From positions 27,746,510 through 27,810,509 of the forward strand of contig OX328128.1 in NCBI GenBank assembly GCA_946811695.1: DNA of 64,000 bases, written 5' to 3'. This document shows, one piece after another, positions 1 through 11,787 of this stretch. How positions within the stretch are numbered: the stretch's first letter is position 1; the number at the start of each line of letters is the position of its first letter. Source of the DNA: Gonocerus acuteangulatus (taxonomy: Eukaryota > Arthropoda > Insecta > Hemiptera > Coreidae). The notes beneath the pieces were generated by a model. It was not told the DNA's origin, made no database searches, and saw nothing but the letters and a program-made list of their open reading frames with translations. The position numbers were made by a program, and so were the translations under genes.

Positions 1-398
1 CCGAGTCCCATTCAGGAGTACTGTATGCTTTCTGGAGACTTGAATGCAGAACTCCATGCGAGACGAACTGGCAACAATTGACAATTTCTAGAATTCATCC
101 GTCCAGTCTATGGACTCAGCTGGGCATAAAATGTGCATGCATTCTTCGGTGCAAAAATACCAAAGAACTATTTCATTTATCTAAATTTTAACGTATCCTT
201 ATACAAAATTCAGATCTTTGGTACGGGTTATCTACCGGTTTTCAACCTATCTACATTTTTAAATTATATTTAGAAATCGATTCAAGCAATGTTGATGTAA
301 TATGTTGTTTTCCCAGTAGGAAGAAAAGAGTTCTAAACGAACTTAGGTAAGAGGGAATAGATAAACATGAACCATCTGATTCCATATGTAAAAAAATA
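1..398. other. unannotated AT-rich DNA
   Basis: I see no coding, RNA or repeat signature in this stretch. Confidence 0.5.
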
Positions 399-630
399 TC
401 CTGCGGACTGCCGAATCTCACGAAAGTTGTAAAATGTTATCAGCTTTCCAAAGATATACTCATAACTGAGATAATCTCCCAATAAACATATTGCTTTTAT
501 TTATTTTATGTTTTTTTCACTCTAGAATTCCATTTACATTATGAAATTGATAGCTAATGTCAGTTATGAGTATGCCGTTGGAAAGCTGATTAAATTTTAC
601 AAATTTTGTGAGATTTGGCAGCCTGCAGGG
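399..630. repeat. foldback (snapback) repeat
   Basis: The arms at 399-472 and 557-630 are imperfect reverse complements. Both carry the core CAGTTATGAGTAT / ATACTCATAACTG, then GGAAAGCTGAT and GTGAGATT(C/T)GGCAG in mirrored order. An 84-bp AT-rich loop separates them. There is no coding capacity, so it looks like a non-autonomous foldback element or an old inverted duplication. Confidence 0.7.
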
Positions 631-1379
631 GTTATTTTAGGAAGAGTAGTGATTTTTGAAAAGTTGTCGATAACCAGAAGCTTTTGTTAATTTCTACTTT
701 TTGAATTGGTATTGCGATTTGAATGAGATACTTTTGAACATTGGATGTGCATTAGTTTTAAAGCAAATGTAACGCTTATTCCAGAACTGCAATGAAACGC
801 TGAAAAACTGTGTACAAGCAGAGAACATTGGAATTGTACAACAAAAAACACGTTGTTTTTTTTTTTCTAAATAACCTTTAGAACGGCATACATCTGGGAA
901 TGGAGTGAGAAATAACTGTGTCTTAGGTGGGTTTCAACTACATTTTTTGTCTAGTTTTAGCCCTTGGTATTATCATTGTCTTCCTGTACACCCAATGATA
1001 AAATAAATTTATTTATTTTTTTTTAAGAACTTATCTCTACTTACTTATGTCATATTTAATTGGCTGCTACGATTCATCTAATCTTATAATTACTTATTAA
1101 CAATATGAATTGGAGTAATAGTTTATATTTATTCTCAATATTTAAATTTTCTGAAATATGTTGTATTTCAAATAGTGTAATATGTAGAGTCTTCTGAAAG
1201 TAGTTTTGTTACAAGGCCTGCTTAATAGATTTTATTTTATTTCTATAAGGTAATTATGTGTGCGTAATGAGTGCCCAATCCGCAGTCATGTCGTTACGAC
1301 TTCTTATCTCCTTGTCAATATGTTTGCTTCGTTATTCGAAACTTTTTCAGTGTTTTGTAAGGTTACATCTGATCAATAT
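631..1379. other. unannotated AT-rich DNA
   Basis: Short homopolymer runs only (for example T-runs near 850 and 1015). No feature recognised. Confidence 0.5.
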
Positions 1380-1607
1380 CTAATTGCAACAGTTTGACAG
1401 CGTGATCAGGCAGCAGATAGATAGAAAGCGGATGTCAGGAAGGGGACGTATAGCTTTATGAGCGTAGGAAGTTCCTGCTGATGCTAACAAGCCGATGACG
1501 CCACGGGGTCGGTACGTCCTTGACGTTGCCAAGTTCAAGACTGCAGTGGCCTCGGACGTACCGGCTCCTGTTCGAGATGTTTGAGATAAGGAATTGATAA
1601 TTTTCAC
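1380..1607 (-). other. unclassified 75-codon ORF in a GC-richer island
   Basis: An open frame on the minus strand spans a local island (about 1430-1570) that is visibly richer in G and C than its surroundings. I recognise no domain, signal peptide or transposon motif. No paralogue is visible in the window. It may be chance, an exon remnant or an unrecognised repeat. Confidence 0.15.
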
Positions 1608-1810
1608 GAAATATTAATAAAACAAAATTTCCATTTGTATTCTAAGTTTTTCAAATAACACTTGGGCTGAGTCTGACTATTGTTAGCTCAATTTGATAAC
1701 CAACTGACATTACTTAGATTTTCTTTTTGATTTTCGCATTATAATAAGTTATAATACAATAAATAGGCTATGGGAAATATTCGATATATTTATTATTTCC
1801 ATCCAATTAA

Positions 1811-1850
1811 TTTTACGGCGCATCGATATCTACGCCTTTAGCACCGAATT
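1811..1850 (-). mobile_element. SINE-A 3'-end fragment
   Basis: TTTTACGGCGCATCGATATC followed by TTAGC-ACCGA is the reverse complement of the tail of the tRNA-derived SINE-A copies at 22852, 32400 and elsewhere (...GATGCGCCGTAAAA). Only the last ~40 bp are present. Confidence 0.6.
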
Positions 1851-1878
1851 TTCCCAAAGGGCCCATAGATGTGAAAAA

Positions 1879-2124
1879 TCAACACGTTCCATGCAGGAGT
1901 CTATCCTTCAACACCTTACGTGGAGACCCGTAGTTTCCATTCAACTTTACACTAATTGCTAGGATGATCCTGTTCAGAGAACGTCCATTTTTGCGTAGAT
2001 GCCTACACAATATGTCTAACAGGGATTGTGGATTTCCACGTAATCCCTGAATGTTGAGCCTCGGAAGCCAAATAGCTGTAGAATACAGCCGAGTTAGGGG
2101 GTGGGAAACCAAACAACTCCCCAC
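1879..2124 (-). other. unclassified 81-codon ORF
   Basis: The predicted peptide is basic in the middle (LCRHLRKNGRSLNR). Base composition is more even than in the flanks, which hints at former coding sequence or an unrecognised repeat. I do not recognise the family. It lies between a SINE-A tail and a foldback, so a transposon origin is plausible but not shown. Confidence 0.15.
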
Positions 2125-2275
2125 GGAGCCTGTTGGAACATGGGCATTATGTAAGGTATGCTCTATACAGGCAGCTATGTCAGTACATTCCCCTTCTCCT
2201 TATCATCATATGCTCATGGTCAAGACTATATATGTGTATGTGTGCATATGTATATATATATATATATACATATTT

Positions 2276-2523
2276 TATATATGACGCAGGTCAAAAGAAT
2301 GGTACTTCATTTTCTATGTACTATTTTATTGTTGGCACCCCCTAAATGTTTCGTGGCCTTCATGCCACCACCTCAGGGGCCAATACATCCCCATGTGTGG
2401 TTAGCTCGTCACCCATATTACGACAAGGAGGTGGCATAAAGGCCACGAAACATGTAGAGCGTGCCAACAATAAAATAGTACATAGAAAATAGAGTACTAT
2501 TCTTTTGACCTGCGCCATATATA
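2276..2523. repeat. foldback MITE with ~92-bp arms
   Basis: The arms at about 2276-2370 and 2431-2523 are near-exact reverse complements, including GACGCAGGTCAAAAGAATGG, CTATGTACTATTTTATTGTT and GGCACG(C/G). Each arm holds an inner hairpin GTGGC...GCCACGAAACAT. The loop is about 60 bp. (TA)n borders both outer ends. No coding capacity. Confidence 0.8.
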
Positions 2524-2649
2524 AATAATAAATAAATATACGTAAATAAAGGTCAGAAATACGTGGAAAATAATATATATATATAACAAATCAGCATTTC
2601 GGGGGGGGGGGGGGCTGAAGCCCCCTCAGCCCCCCCTTATAAACGCACA

Positions 2650-2704
<55 letters not shown>

Positions 2705-2740
2705 GTGTGTGTTGTCTGTATCATCTCTGTAGTACCCCTG
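2524..2740. repeat. simple repeats: (G)n and (TA)n
   Basis: A G-run of about 15 lies at 2600-2614 followed by a C/G-rich mirror, and a (TA)n tract covers about 2652-2701. The remainder is AT-rich with no other signal. Confidence 0.8.
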
Positions 2741-3575
2741 CAATTTATAGTCCAAGAGCTGGTAACGCACGTTTCATGAAGTGTTTTATGCGTCTTGAAA
2801 TTTTGCTATAATGTACCTCTTGGGTCGGTAAGAAGGTATATTATGTGTTGGTTAGACTTAATACCAAGTACTGCGCATAGAGGAAAGGTGAAAAAAATAT
2901 TGCCCAAAAATAGAGTTTTATTCAGAAGCAAACTATCTTTTATGTAAAATTAAGACAATTTTACAATGAATAATAAATAAACCAGACACGTTTAAGGGGT
3001 ATAACATTTAAAAAAAAAAAAAAAAAAAAAAAAATTGTTTTTATTCTAATAGTAAATGAATATTCACGCTGCCATTTAAACAGGGACAGCTGTACAAGAT
3101 CATGTGAGCAAGAACCAATGATAGCGCAGAGAACAACCACAACTGCCCAGATGATCGGTGCTCTCATTCACTCTTAGGCAGTCTATCATAGGCAGCATTT
3201 ATTTTCATGTTTCCTGATAATTAAATCCCACAAATGTCATATGTTTATAGAAGACGCAGTTTAAATCGCAGCGTGAATAATACACTTCATTTAATATTAA
3301 AAAAAAAACTGGGTACTTGGGTTTTTTTTATTTACATTTTGTAGAAACTGTCTGCCTTACTTATTATTTATTGTAAAATTTCCTTAATTTGCAATTTTTT
3401 TTTCATTAATGATAGTTGGTTTCAGAATAAAACACCTATGCGCAGTACCTGGTGTTCCACGGTAAGTCTAACCAACACATATTACCTTCTTATCTACCCA
3501 AGAGGTACATTGTAACAAAATTTCAAGACGCATAAAACACTCCAAAGTGCATTACCAGCTCTCTGACTATTATAC
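2741..3575. repeat. non-autonomous element with ~140-bp terminal inverted repeats
   Basis: The left arm (2741-2882) and right arm (3433-3575) are reverse complements with scattered differences. Shared blocks include AGAGCTGGTAA, GTGTTTTATGCGTCTTGAAA, GTACCTCTTGGGT and GTTGGTTAGACTTA. The ~550-bp interior holds an A-run at 3010-3034 and no convincing coding sequence. No clear target-site duplication was found. Confidence 0.75.
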
Positions 3576-4679
3576 ATTTCTCTAATAGAAACATTGTTTC
3601 GCTATGTCCTAATTTAAAGGGTTAATATTACCAGATTACGATACCAAAATCATTTATGTGTTTCTGAAATCTTTCAAATTGCCACCACATTAATGCTTTT
3701 GGTACCAAAATAATCATTCGGGACGCTTATAATTAGAACTACTCAATAATAAACTTATATTCCCATTTAATAGAGTTTTTGCGGTGTTCTAATTTGCGCC
3801 CGTTAGAAATTATTAATTAATTTTTTTCTCGGTCGAAACGAGTCTATAGCTGATAGAATTATAGTTTTAGGGACTAGCTAATAACCATTTCATTCTTTTC
3901 AGTAATAAATAAGAGAAAGTGTTTTTGGCAGCGCCAAAAATGTCAGATCAAAACAGCCTACGTCGAGGGGTCAAAAAAAAAAAGGACCAATCCAAAATTT
4001 GTGGGGTGGTGGGGATTAAAGGAGCTGGGGGGGACAGGGTGAATGGAGGGGGATAAAACATATAATTTTAACGAATTTTATATATGCCTTATGAATGACT
4101 GTCTTCTCATAATTTATTTTAGTTTTTTGCGGGTTTTCTATAGAAAACCAAACAAAAACGAGATATATGCCCTAATTTTTTTATTTATTTTTTTTATTCC
4201 CCATCGATTCCCGAAGTTTTGCCGTTTATTTTTAGGACACCTTTTATAATATTTAGATATTGATTTAGCATCACTTATCACAAAATATACTAAAAATATG
4301 TTATGAAACTGAAAAAGAACCAAATATTCTGAATTGTAGATTTTTTCTGGATTAAATTAATTTTGATGTTTCTGTTTTTTAGGTGAGATACCAATCTATC
4401 AAGAAGATCAGTTACTATAATATAAGGTACTGTGCTATTTTGTCAGTATTTTTAAGAATCATTGACTTAAAATTTAGGCTATAAATAAACGAAAAATATT
4501 GAGTTGAACCTAAGATATGATTGCTTGCGTAATTTGAAACGAAAAACTTACCGTCGAGTGACTAGATCGTGTTAATAACTTGATTCAGATGTCAAAGAAA
4601 TATGACAAGCTTGACTTTTTCATATAATAATAAAAGTATACAGAGGATAAACTTGAACTAATATAAACCTAAGAAATAA
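3576..4679. other. unannotated AT-rich DNA
   Basis: Includes a short G-rich patch at 4000-4050. No coding, RNA or repeat structure recognised. Confidence 0.5.
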
Positions 4680-4682
4680 TAA

Positions 4683-5697
4683 CACTGTTCTGCACGAAAA
4701 TCCTCCTTCAAACCAAAACATGCTTTCTTACTGTTTTCAAATGTGCTGAACACGAATTTGAAGTCAGATTCTGTCTATCACGCACAGTTTCTTGAGAAAT
4801 TCTCGTTTTTTATCCAAAAATGTGAGTTTTTTGTAAATTTGACGAATTTTTTTTTGGCATCAAAACATAGTGAAAAAAATTCTAAAGCCCGATGATTTTG
4901 AGCGCAATGAAGTATATTTGAACGAAAAAAAATTTGATGGGAATATTACAAGTGGTTGAAGAAATATGGCTAAAAGTGTTTTTTTTAGTTTTTGATCTTG
5001 AGGCAGGGATTTGAAAACTCAACCAAGGACCTCACTTTTGAAGCAAAGTTAAATACTACTGAGAAAAAGGCTTGGATTGCTTTTCGAGAGGTATGTGCTA
5101 AGTTTTTGGGAAACGAAAAATCTAGAGACTACCGAAAAATAGTCCAAGAACTGCTTACTTCATATAAAACATTGGGATGCAATATGTCCTTAAAAATACA
5201 TTTCCTGCATAGTCACCAAGACTTTTTCGCCCCAAATTTGGGTGCAGTTTCGGACGAACATGGAGAACGATTCCACCAAGACATATCCAGAATGGAAAAA
5301 AGATATACTGGCAAATGGAATGAGAAGATGCTGGCGGATTACTGCTGGACACTGCAGCGGGAGACAGAGGAGGAAGAGTACAAAAGAAAAAAAAATACTC
5401 ATTGACGATGTGTGTATATTTTTTGAGTTGTGTCATATCTAGTATTATACCTGATAGCATGCAGGATTCAATTAATTATATTTTACCGTTGAAAAAGAAA
5501 AAAAAATCTGTTATAATAAAGACAATAATTTTCAAATACAATTTTTCATTTTTTCAAAGTTTCTCCTCTTTTCTCTCAAAATCAGAGGGTGATAGAATTT
5601 TTCTGAGTTCAGATTCGGACTCAGCACACCTGAAAACATGAGAAACAGATAAAATTGTTCAAGGGAGGGGAGAAAAGTTTTTTTTTGCAGAACAGTG
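4683..5697 (+). mobile_element. DNA-transposon remnant with 12-bp TIRs
   Basis: The sequence begins CACTGTTCTGCA (4683-4694) and ends with its exact reverse complement TGCAGAACAGTG (5686-5697). TAA flanks both ends (4680-4682 and 5698-5700), compatible with a 3-bp target duplication. Inside lies the C-terminal part of a protein found repeatedly in arthropod genomes (4992-5405). The CACTG terminus and short duplication resemble CACTA/Mirage/Chapaev-like (CMC) elements, but that class is inference. At ~1.0 kb it is probably an internal-deletion derivative. Confidence 0.65.
4992..5405 (+). pseudogene. C-terminal fragment of a transposon-borne protein (HGERFHQD family)
   Basis: The 137-codon frame carries the order AW.AF..VC..FLGN, then YK.LGC.MSLK.HFLHSH, then HGERFHQDI, MEKRY.GKW and MLADYCW. 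I know this order from a large group of uncharacterised repeat-associated arthropod and cnidarian proteins. The biochemical role is not known to me. The natural C-terminus appears present (lysine-rich tail, stop at 5403-5405). The first ATG-like start is only a TTG, and the much longer N-terminal part usual for the family is absent, so this is a 5'-deleted remnant rather than a gene. It sits between the 12-bp TIRs of the element at 4683-5697, which supports transposon coding. Confidence 0.7.
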
Positions 5698-5700
5698 TAA

Positions 5701-6978
5701 TTATTAGGGTAAATACTTCTTACTAAATTATATTAATAGATATTGTAGCCATATAATTTTTACTACAAATTAAGGTATTGTTGTCATTATTAATTGCAGG
5801 GTCTCCGCTAGGGGGGGCGTGCTCTGGCTTAATTTTTTGCTCGCATTATAATTTGAAATAACAAAATTATATGCCTATGTATAGTTCACATAATTATTAT
5901 TGAGGACTTTTCAATGGATAACTTTATAAATTCTCTATTTCTAATATATAAACTAGCTTTAAAATAGTGTCAGTCCAAAAATTTGTAGCAACAGGAAGTG
6001 CCAAAATATTTTAGACAATATTTAAATATATATCGTGATTGCTCAAACTTTTTTTCATTTATTTTAGTAACTTTGTAATAATATATTGAGAGGAGAACCT
6101 TGACCGTTGGTGACGCAAAGGTAAATATTGTATATAAATAAAGCTAGGTACATTTTTTTTATTATAGAAAAATGAGTTTTATTTGTATGAAATTCAAGCC
6201 TTCATCAGGGCTGTAAAACAAGTAGCACAGATTTATTATTAATATATATAAATACAATCCAGTTTCTTTAGTTCTTAGCCCATACTTTTAATAGATTTTG
6301 TATAATGTATAATTTTTTCTATCCATTATAAAATATTATATTTGATGTGACATAAGGTCAAATTCCATTAACTACACACAATTTTTTAATAATTATAAAT
6401 TATACAAAAAAAAACTACCGTTTGTTGGATTTATTCGACATTTAATATTTTCTTGATTTATATATTTAATGAAGTATAATAAGTAAAATTAAATGATTCT
6501 ATACATAACAATTGCATTTCATTCACTACCTCGACCTTGTTACCACGTGTAAATCTTGTGCATCTATATTGCCTCTTTTTTATTGTAGGCTATTTACGTT
6601 TTACGAGGAAGTAGACTATGAATATTTCTTGAGAGCGCATAATATAATACATTTTTCCTTTTTATTGTTCGTGCTATTATTGAGAGTAAGTTGCAATTAG
6701 CTTCAATTGCACGAATGCAAAACATGCCGACATAAAAACCATTTTACAGGTACATACATATTCCACTAGACAATAATGTAACATGAGCTTCTCGAACATT
6801 TTGCTGGTTCTAGAAGTGGCTCGATTTACCCATCCGGGCGTTTTTGGCCCGTTTTCACCATATCTACTTTTGGGGGAAGCCTTCTAATTATGTCGACTCC
6901 GATGAAGAATCCTGCCAACAAATTTCACGTTTTAAAACCCATAGTTAGCCGTTGCGGGGATGCGAAGTCAAGGGACGG
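5701..6978. other. unannotated AT-rich DNA
   Basis: At 6190-6216 the minus strand reads CAGCCCTGATGAAGGCTTGA, resembling the conserved hairpin of the foldback family at 6979-7267, but no second arm was found. Otherwise nothing recognised. Confidence 0.4.
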
Positions 6979-7267
6979 TTGGTATTCAGATAGGAGAAAA
7001 AAAAGTCACATCTTCAGACAAAATCTATATTGGACGTATCGGCTACACTTTGGCAGCCTTCTTCAGCACTAAAAAATGCCTAGGGGAGGGAGGAAGACCA
7101 AAATGACATTTAGGTGACCATGGTTCAATGTCGACAACATTTAACCTAAATTCAGTCATTCATTGTCACCTTTTTAATGCTGAAGAAGGCTGCCAAAGTA
7201 CAGCCGAAACGTGCAATACGGATTTGTACTTCAAGATCTGACGTTTTTTATCCTAGCCGAATCCCAA
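6979..7267. repeat. foldback MITE, family M
   Basis: The arms at 6979-7069 and about 7182-7267 are reverse complements. Each ends outward in a GG(T/G)ATTC(A/G)G(A/C)TA motif and inward in GCTGAAGAAGGCTGCCAAAG. The inner part forms a hairpin GGCTG...CAGCC directly followed by GAAACG. Related copies or half-copies lie at 38428-38865, 56895-56975 and 57140-57235. Confidence 0.8.
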
Positions 7268-7560
7268 ACACCCCTTGACTTCGGACCTTTATATTTGTTT
7301 CCTTGTTTTCTAAAAGACCCCTCCCCTGTTATAAATTTAGAACCATTAAATCCACAAGTAACCCATAGAGAAGTGCCTTCAGGGGTAGTTTTAACAAGGA
7401 TGTCAATAGGACAATCCTGACTGATGTACTGCCTATAGGCTGTTCAGATAGGCGGAAAAGTTCAATACCGCTTGCGCAAAAATTTGAGGTAAATATTCCC
7501 GACGGTTCCACCATTTCAAACTCCCATTTCAAAGAACAACACGATACGTGAAACATTATA
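7268..7560. other. unannotated DNA between two MITEs
   Basis: Slightly richer in C than average. Short open frames occur on both strands without recognisable motifs. Confidence 0.4.
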
Positions 7561-7900
7561 AAAACGGATTATGTCTCGTTTAGGATTTGAGAAGGCTTTC
7601 GGAGGTCATACGAAATCGTGTTTAATGTTTAGTAACATTTAGCCAAATCTAAGACTAACAACCTTTTATTCCTCAGGTGATCAGGTTGTAACAGAGAGAA
7701 TTTTTACCGCCAATTCCTTGAAGGGGAATATAGGCCACGCCCTTTTCCCGCCAACTAAACCATCTATTTAAACAGGCTTTCGCTTAAATTGATTTTAGCC
7801 TTAGCATTGGTAGATATAGCATTGATAAATATTAAACACTATCTCCCGCGCCTGACCTCTTAAAGCCTTCCCTGGTCTTAAACGAGACATAATCAGTTTT
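7561..7900. repeat. 340-bp MITE with inverted ends
   Basis: The left end AAAACGGATTATGTCTCGTT (7561-7580) mirrors the right end AACGAGACATAATCAGTTTT (7881-7900). Complementarity continues inward through GAAGGCTTT / AAAGCCTTC and GTGTTTAAT / ATTAAACAC. The middle is unrelated AT-rich sequence. No ORF. Confidence 0.75.
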
Positions 7901-8477
7901 CATTGAGTTTAATGTAGCGTGTTGTTCATTGTAAAGGATATGCTAGTCCATCTAACTATAAACGGGCTATAGTTTGCACGTACTTGTCCTTCTCACCAAG
8001 CTGGCTGTGTGACAGGCAACAAGCACTTTTGTAAACGTTGGTGGACATATGCTTTACATTTCTAAGCTTTCTGAATCATACAAGTAGTAAGCATCATTGG
8101 ACCTTGGAAGAGAAAGGGCGAATCACGAAATCCGGATGTTGGGAAATCGAAGTCAAAAGTTCTGAAAGTGCTTCAGGATAGCAAAGGCGAATGTTTACTC
8201 CATGGAATGCTGATTCATAAGACGTATTGAAGAAGTATGCAATTGAATTCAATGTTTTAATTTTAATTTATTCGGGTGATTTATGGGTAATAAATTGCTA
8301 GGAGAGGAGTTGCAGACCCGTGATTCGCCCTTGAAATTGGATATTGAATGTTTCATAGATGATGGTGCTATTCACTTTAACTTACAACTGTGAGAGAACT
8401 AAAGACGAACCAGAGAATCAAGGCAAAGCGTCGTGTTACCTACACCCTTCTGACTCAGAAAATAAAACTTAAAGAAA
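7901..8477. other. unannotated DNA
   Basis: No recognised feature. Confidence 0.4.
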
Positions 8478-8806
8478 AAAGTCCGTCACGCAGAAGATGC
8501 ATCTCCAAGCACTTTCCTCAGAATTCGTGTACCGTGGACTGCATCCCTGATTAATTTGCTTAAAATAACCTATACAAATAAAATAAAAACACGAGTTCTT
8601 CTAGTTTACATTTCCAATGAGGAACTGTTTCAATTATTAATTTTGTGATTAGTTTCCTTCTAGAGTGATATAGATATACATTTTAACGGGGGTTATTTTC
8701 GGTTTCTACTAGGTAGGATCCATAAAAATTTGAAGAAATGTTTCAAAAACTCCGTCATGTGCCCAACCTCAATAGCTACCTACTTTCCTTCGGAGGAAAG
8801 TGTTAA
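8478..8806 (-). mobile_element. family E element, internally deleted copy
   Basis: Read on the minus strand it starts with the family's terminal hairpin ACTTTCCTCCGAAGGAAAGT and ends with CTGCGTGACGGAC followed by T's. The (TA)n tract and the 143-bp tandem units of full copies (for example 27562-28812) are missing. The two end modules are joined near 8675-8690. Divergence from other copies suggests an older insertion. Confidence 0.75.
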
Positions 8807-8864
8807 AAGTCGAATCGTCCCTTCTCTTCCAAGGCCTGATATGGAACCATTCTGAGATGACACC

Positions 8865-8909
<45 letters not shown>

Positions 8910-9333
8910 GATTCCCATAATTGAATAATTCTACAGTACTTCATTCAAATCGTATAAGCTGATTTTTGATAATTCCCATTTAGTTTCTTCAGTAATCCAT
9001 TGTAGAAATAGGCAACCAAAGCTTGGATGGGAAGGGGCTTGCTGATGAAATCAATCGAGACGGCGTAACGTTGCTGGCGATGGAAGAGCGAAGAAAGATA
9101 GAAATTTGACCTTGGTCCGGGAACATGGCTCTGTGTTAGTGCGTGTTCAAGGTGAAGTGTCAGTGCTGCAATGGATAATACATTCTAAGCAGGACTGGCC
9201 AGTACTGGGCGATCATCACAGATTAAGCATACAGCTACCGCTCCTGGGAACTAGGCTCAAGGATGGGGTTAGGTTGTAGATAGCTGGGAACGGAAGTCTC
9301 TTTTACACGAGCCTTTTAGCGTGTTTCCTAGCG
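8807..9333. other. unannotated DNA with a long poly(T) tract
   Basis: A T-run of nearly 40 bases lies at about 8869-8907. It could mark the 3' end of a minus-strand retroposed sequence, but I recognise no body on either side. The segment 9000-9250 is GC-richer but unclassified. Confidence 0.4.
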
Positions 9334-9343
9334 AGAGAGAGAG

Positions 9344-9409
<66 letters not shown>

Positions 9410-9432
9410 AGAGAGTGAGAGAGAGAGAGATA
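9334..9432. repeat. (GA)n microsatellite
   Basis: Nearly pure GA dinucleotide repeat with a few interruptions. The serine/leucine-rich open frame here on the minus strand is a by-product of the repeat. Confidence 0.95.
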
Positions 9433-10166
9433 ACGAGAGAGGGACAAAATCAAAATATATGAAGGGCTAAAAACAACGCTAAAAGTCTCTACTAAAAAGT
9501 AATTTTGAGAAAAATTTGGAAACAAGTTTTATGTTCCAAATTTGTTTGGATTATTTTACTCTCACAGGTGTTAAAAAAAAAAACAAAAAAAAAACGGCGC
9601 TAATAGCCAAATCGTTGATGCCCCGTTAAAAACGAGAAAACAAGAAGAAAAATTGGACAAATCAAAAGAACTTCGCATTAAAAAAATTCAATAAAGTATT
9701 TTCTCTTTTGATAACACCTTATTACCTTCAACGTCTAATCTTCTTTATCTAAAAGGTAATCCAGGTATGTATTTTGGGCGTTATTTTTAGTGGCAGAAGT
9801 CTGTGGCAAGTTCTCTTAGAAGGTTTTTGAAGTTTGATTAATCAAAAACTCTTTAAGGCGTTGTAATTCATTGAACTTGGTCTTAGGAATTAAAACTGGC
9901 CCGCTGTAAACATTTTTAAGAGTTATTCTTGGTCACACGTACTGCACGTATCTTTCCTCGGGTAAGGAAAGGAAATATTGAAATCAATGTTTACAATCGA
10001 AATTATCATAATGTACAGCGTTTTTTATCATAGAGTACATTTATGCCCAATTTATGTGTGTTCCATATTTGTGTTTGCTGTTTTTATATTTTGTTCATTA
10101 GACATTGTATTACACTTACGTGTGGATCACTTGGATGTGGTTTCAACTTATTACCTTATAATTAAC
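9433..10166. other. unannotated AT-rich DNA
   Basis: The open frame that reaches the LINE fragment downstream extends back to 9978 but shows no LINE similarity before about 10167. It is probably chance. Confidence 0.4.
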
Positions 10167-11051
10167 TCATTACCTTCAACTTATTACCTTATAATGAAAT
10201 CCTACCTCTCCGACCTTTTTTTCCAGACATCCTATGGTACCTTATTATCTCCAATCTTCCCCCAACTTGCAGGTGTCCCACAAGGTGGAATTCTCAGTTC
10301 CGTACTGTTCCTGGCTTATACGGCTGATATCCCATCTCATCCCGAAACATCCATCCACATGTATGCTGATGACACTGCTATCCTTACTGTCAACCAAAAT
10401 CCAATTCATGCTTCTAATTCCCTCCAAAAACACCTGTGCCTACTTCAACCATGGCTAAATAAATGGACAATCAAAGTAAATGCAGAAAAATCTAGCCATG
10501 CAACTTTCACACTTCGTAAGTCAAGCTGCCCACCAATAACCCTCCAAAACATTATAATTCCGCAGAAATCGCAAGTAAAATACTTAGGACTGATACTAGA
10601 CAAACGCTTAACTTCGAAGCCACACATAACTCAGAAAAGACAGGAACTAAAAAGACGTTTTAGACTTTTATCACGCTTACTGGACAAACGCTCGAAACTA
10701 TCATTGACTAACAAACGACTTATATACAATACCGTACTCCGACCAATATGGACTTATGGACTAGAACTATGGGGTTCCACTAAACCTTCCAATTCCTACA
10801 GAATACAAACAATACAATCCAAAATCCTTCGGAAAATATCCAATGCTCCTTACTACGTCTCGAACTTAACCCTCCATAATGACTTCAATATCCCCTTTAT
10901 CCAATCCCTGGTCAAATCAGTCTATTAGAAGTTCCATTCCAATCTCCCAGGCCATCCAAATCCTTTGATAAATTCTCTATCCTCGTTCCAAAATCCACAA
11001 AATCCCCATAGAAGGCTGAAGCGGAGGTGGCCTAGAGACAATTTGCTTTAA
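10167..11051 (+). pseudogene. Jockey-type LINE reverse transcriptase, 5'-truncated
   Basis: The frame shows the RT palm and thumb order of Jockey-clade LINEs: YYLI.KSYL near 10190, AGVPQGGILS.VLF..YTADIP, the catalytic box YADD at 10362-10373, L...L..W...W.IKVN..KS, VKYLGL.LD, and NK.LIYN.VLRPIWTYG..LWG. This enzyme copies element RNA at a nicked target. The N-terminal endonuclease and the fingers of the RT are missing. An in-frame TAG at 10926-10928 interrupts the C-terminus, which continues in the same frame as HPNPL...RRLKRRWPRD to a TAA at 11049-11051, matching the usual Jockey tail. The GG in VPQGG replaces the more usual GS. It is an inactive fragment. The clade call is from motif memory. 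Confidence 0.9.
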
Positions 11052-11787
11052 CATCTGCAGTGCACAAAGTGTGTTATATTTTCATTTAAAATTCTTTACA
11101 GTTGTTTCATTATTATTTTATATTATCTTTTTATTTATTTATTTATTTTTTCTTTAATGCATTACTATTGTGGGTTTTGTAATTGTTCATATTCCCACAT
11201 CAAGCCTCACAATGTCATTATAACAGAACCAGCAATATTACTAGAAATATGTTAACTCATATTGTTGTAATAATCAATAATAATAATTAAAAAAAATTGT
11301 TCATTAGGCTCTCATACCAAACCCAACACAATGCACATGTAAAAACCATTCTAGTTTGCTTAGAGAGTTTATTTTATTTATCAATTCTTCATACTGGTTT
11401 TTTATGTGTTCAGTTTATTTTTATTTATTCGAGATAGTTTAGTGACTATTGTGACTATTGTTATTATTATAGTAATTATTCTTGGACGGTTTTAGATAGG
11501 TATAAAGTTGCTTGGTTAACTAATATTCGGGAGTTACATGACAACCTGGTTCTCATGGATTGCTACTAGCAGATCTGATTATTTTTTAGCAGATAATCGC
11601 CATTAGCAACAGCAGGTTACTACTAAAGACTAGAAATAACAGATACTATGGTTTGCAGATTACAATCGATATCGTAGCAGATAGCAGTTAGATATATCGA
11701 TTCTCAATTTCTGTGCTGACAACCTTGTCATCCGAGCTTCTAACCTGCTAATTTAATCTTTACGCTCGTAGAACTTTCACATGATAA
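11052..11787. other. unannotated AT-rich DNA downstream of the LINE fragment
   Basis: Contains T-rich stretches that may be LINE 3' UTR. From 11560 to 11700 several AGCAGAT / TAGCAGAT words recur irregularly. No defined element end was found. Confidence 0.4.

Noticed and set aside
9328..9525. Ser/Leu-rich 65-codon frame
   Set aside because: Translation of the (GA)n microsatellite.
9978..10166. N-terminal 63 codons of the frame leading into the Jockey RT
   Set aside because: Hydrophobic, no similarity to LINE proteins. Probably chance read-in upstream of the truncation point.
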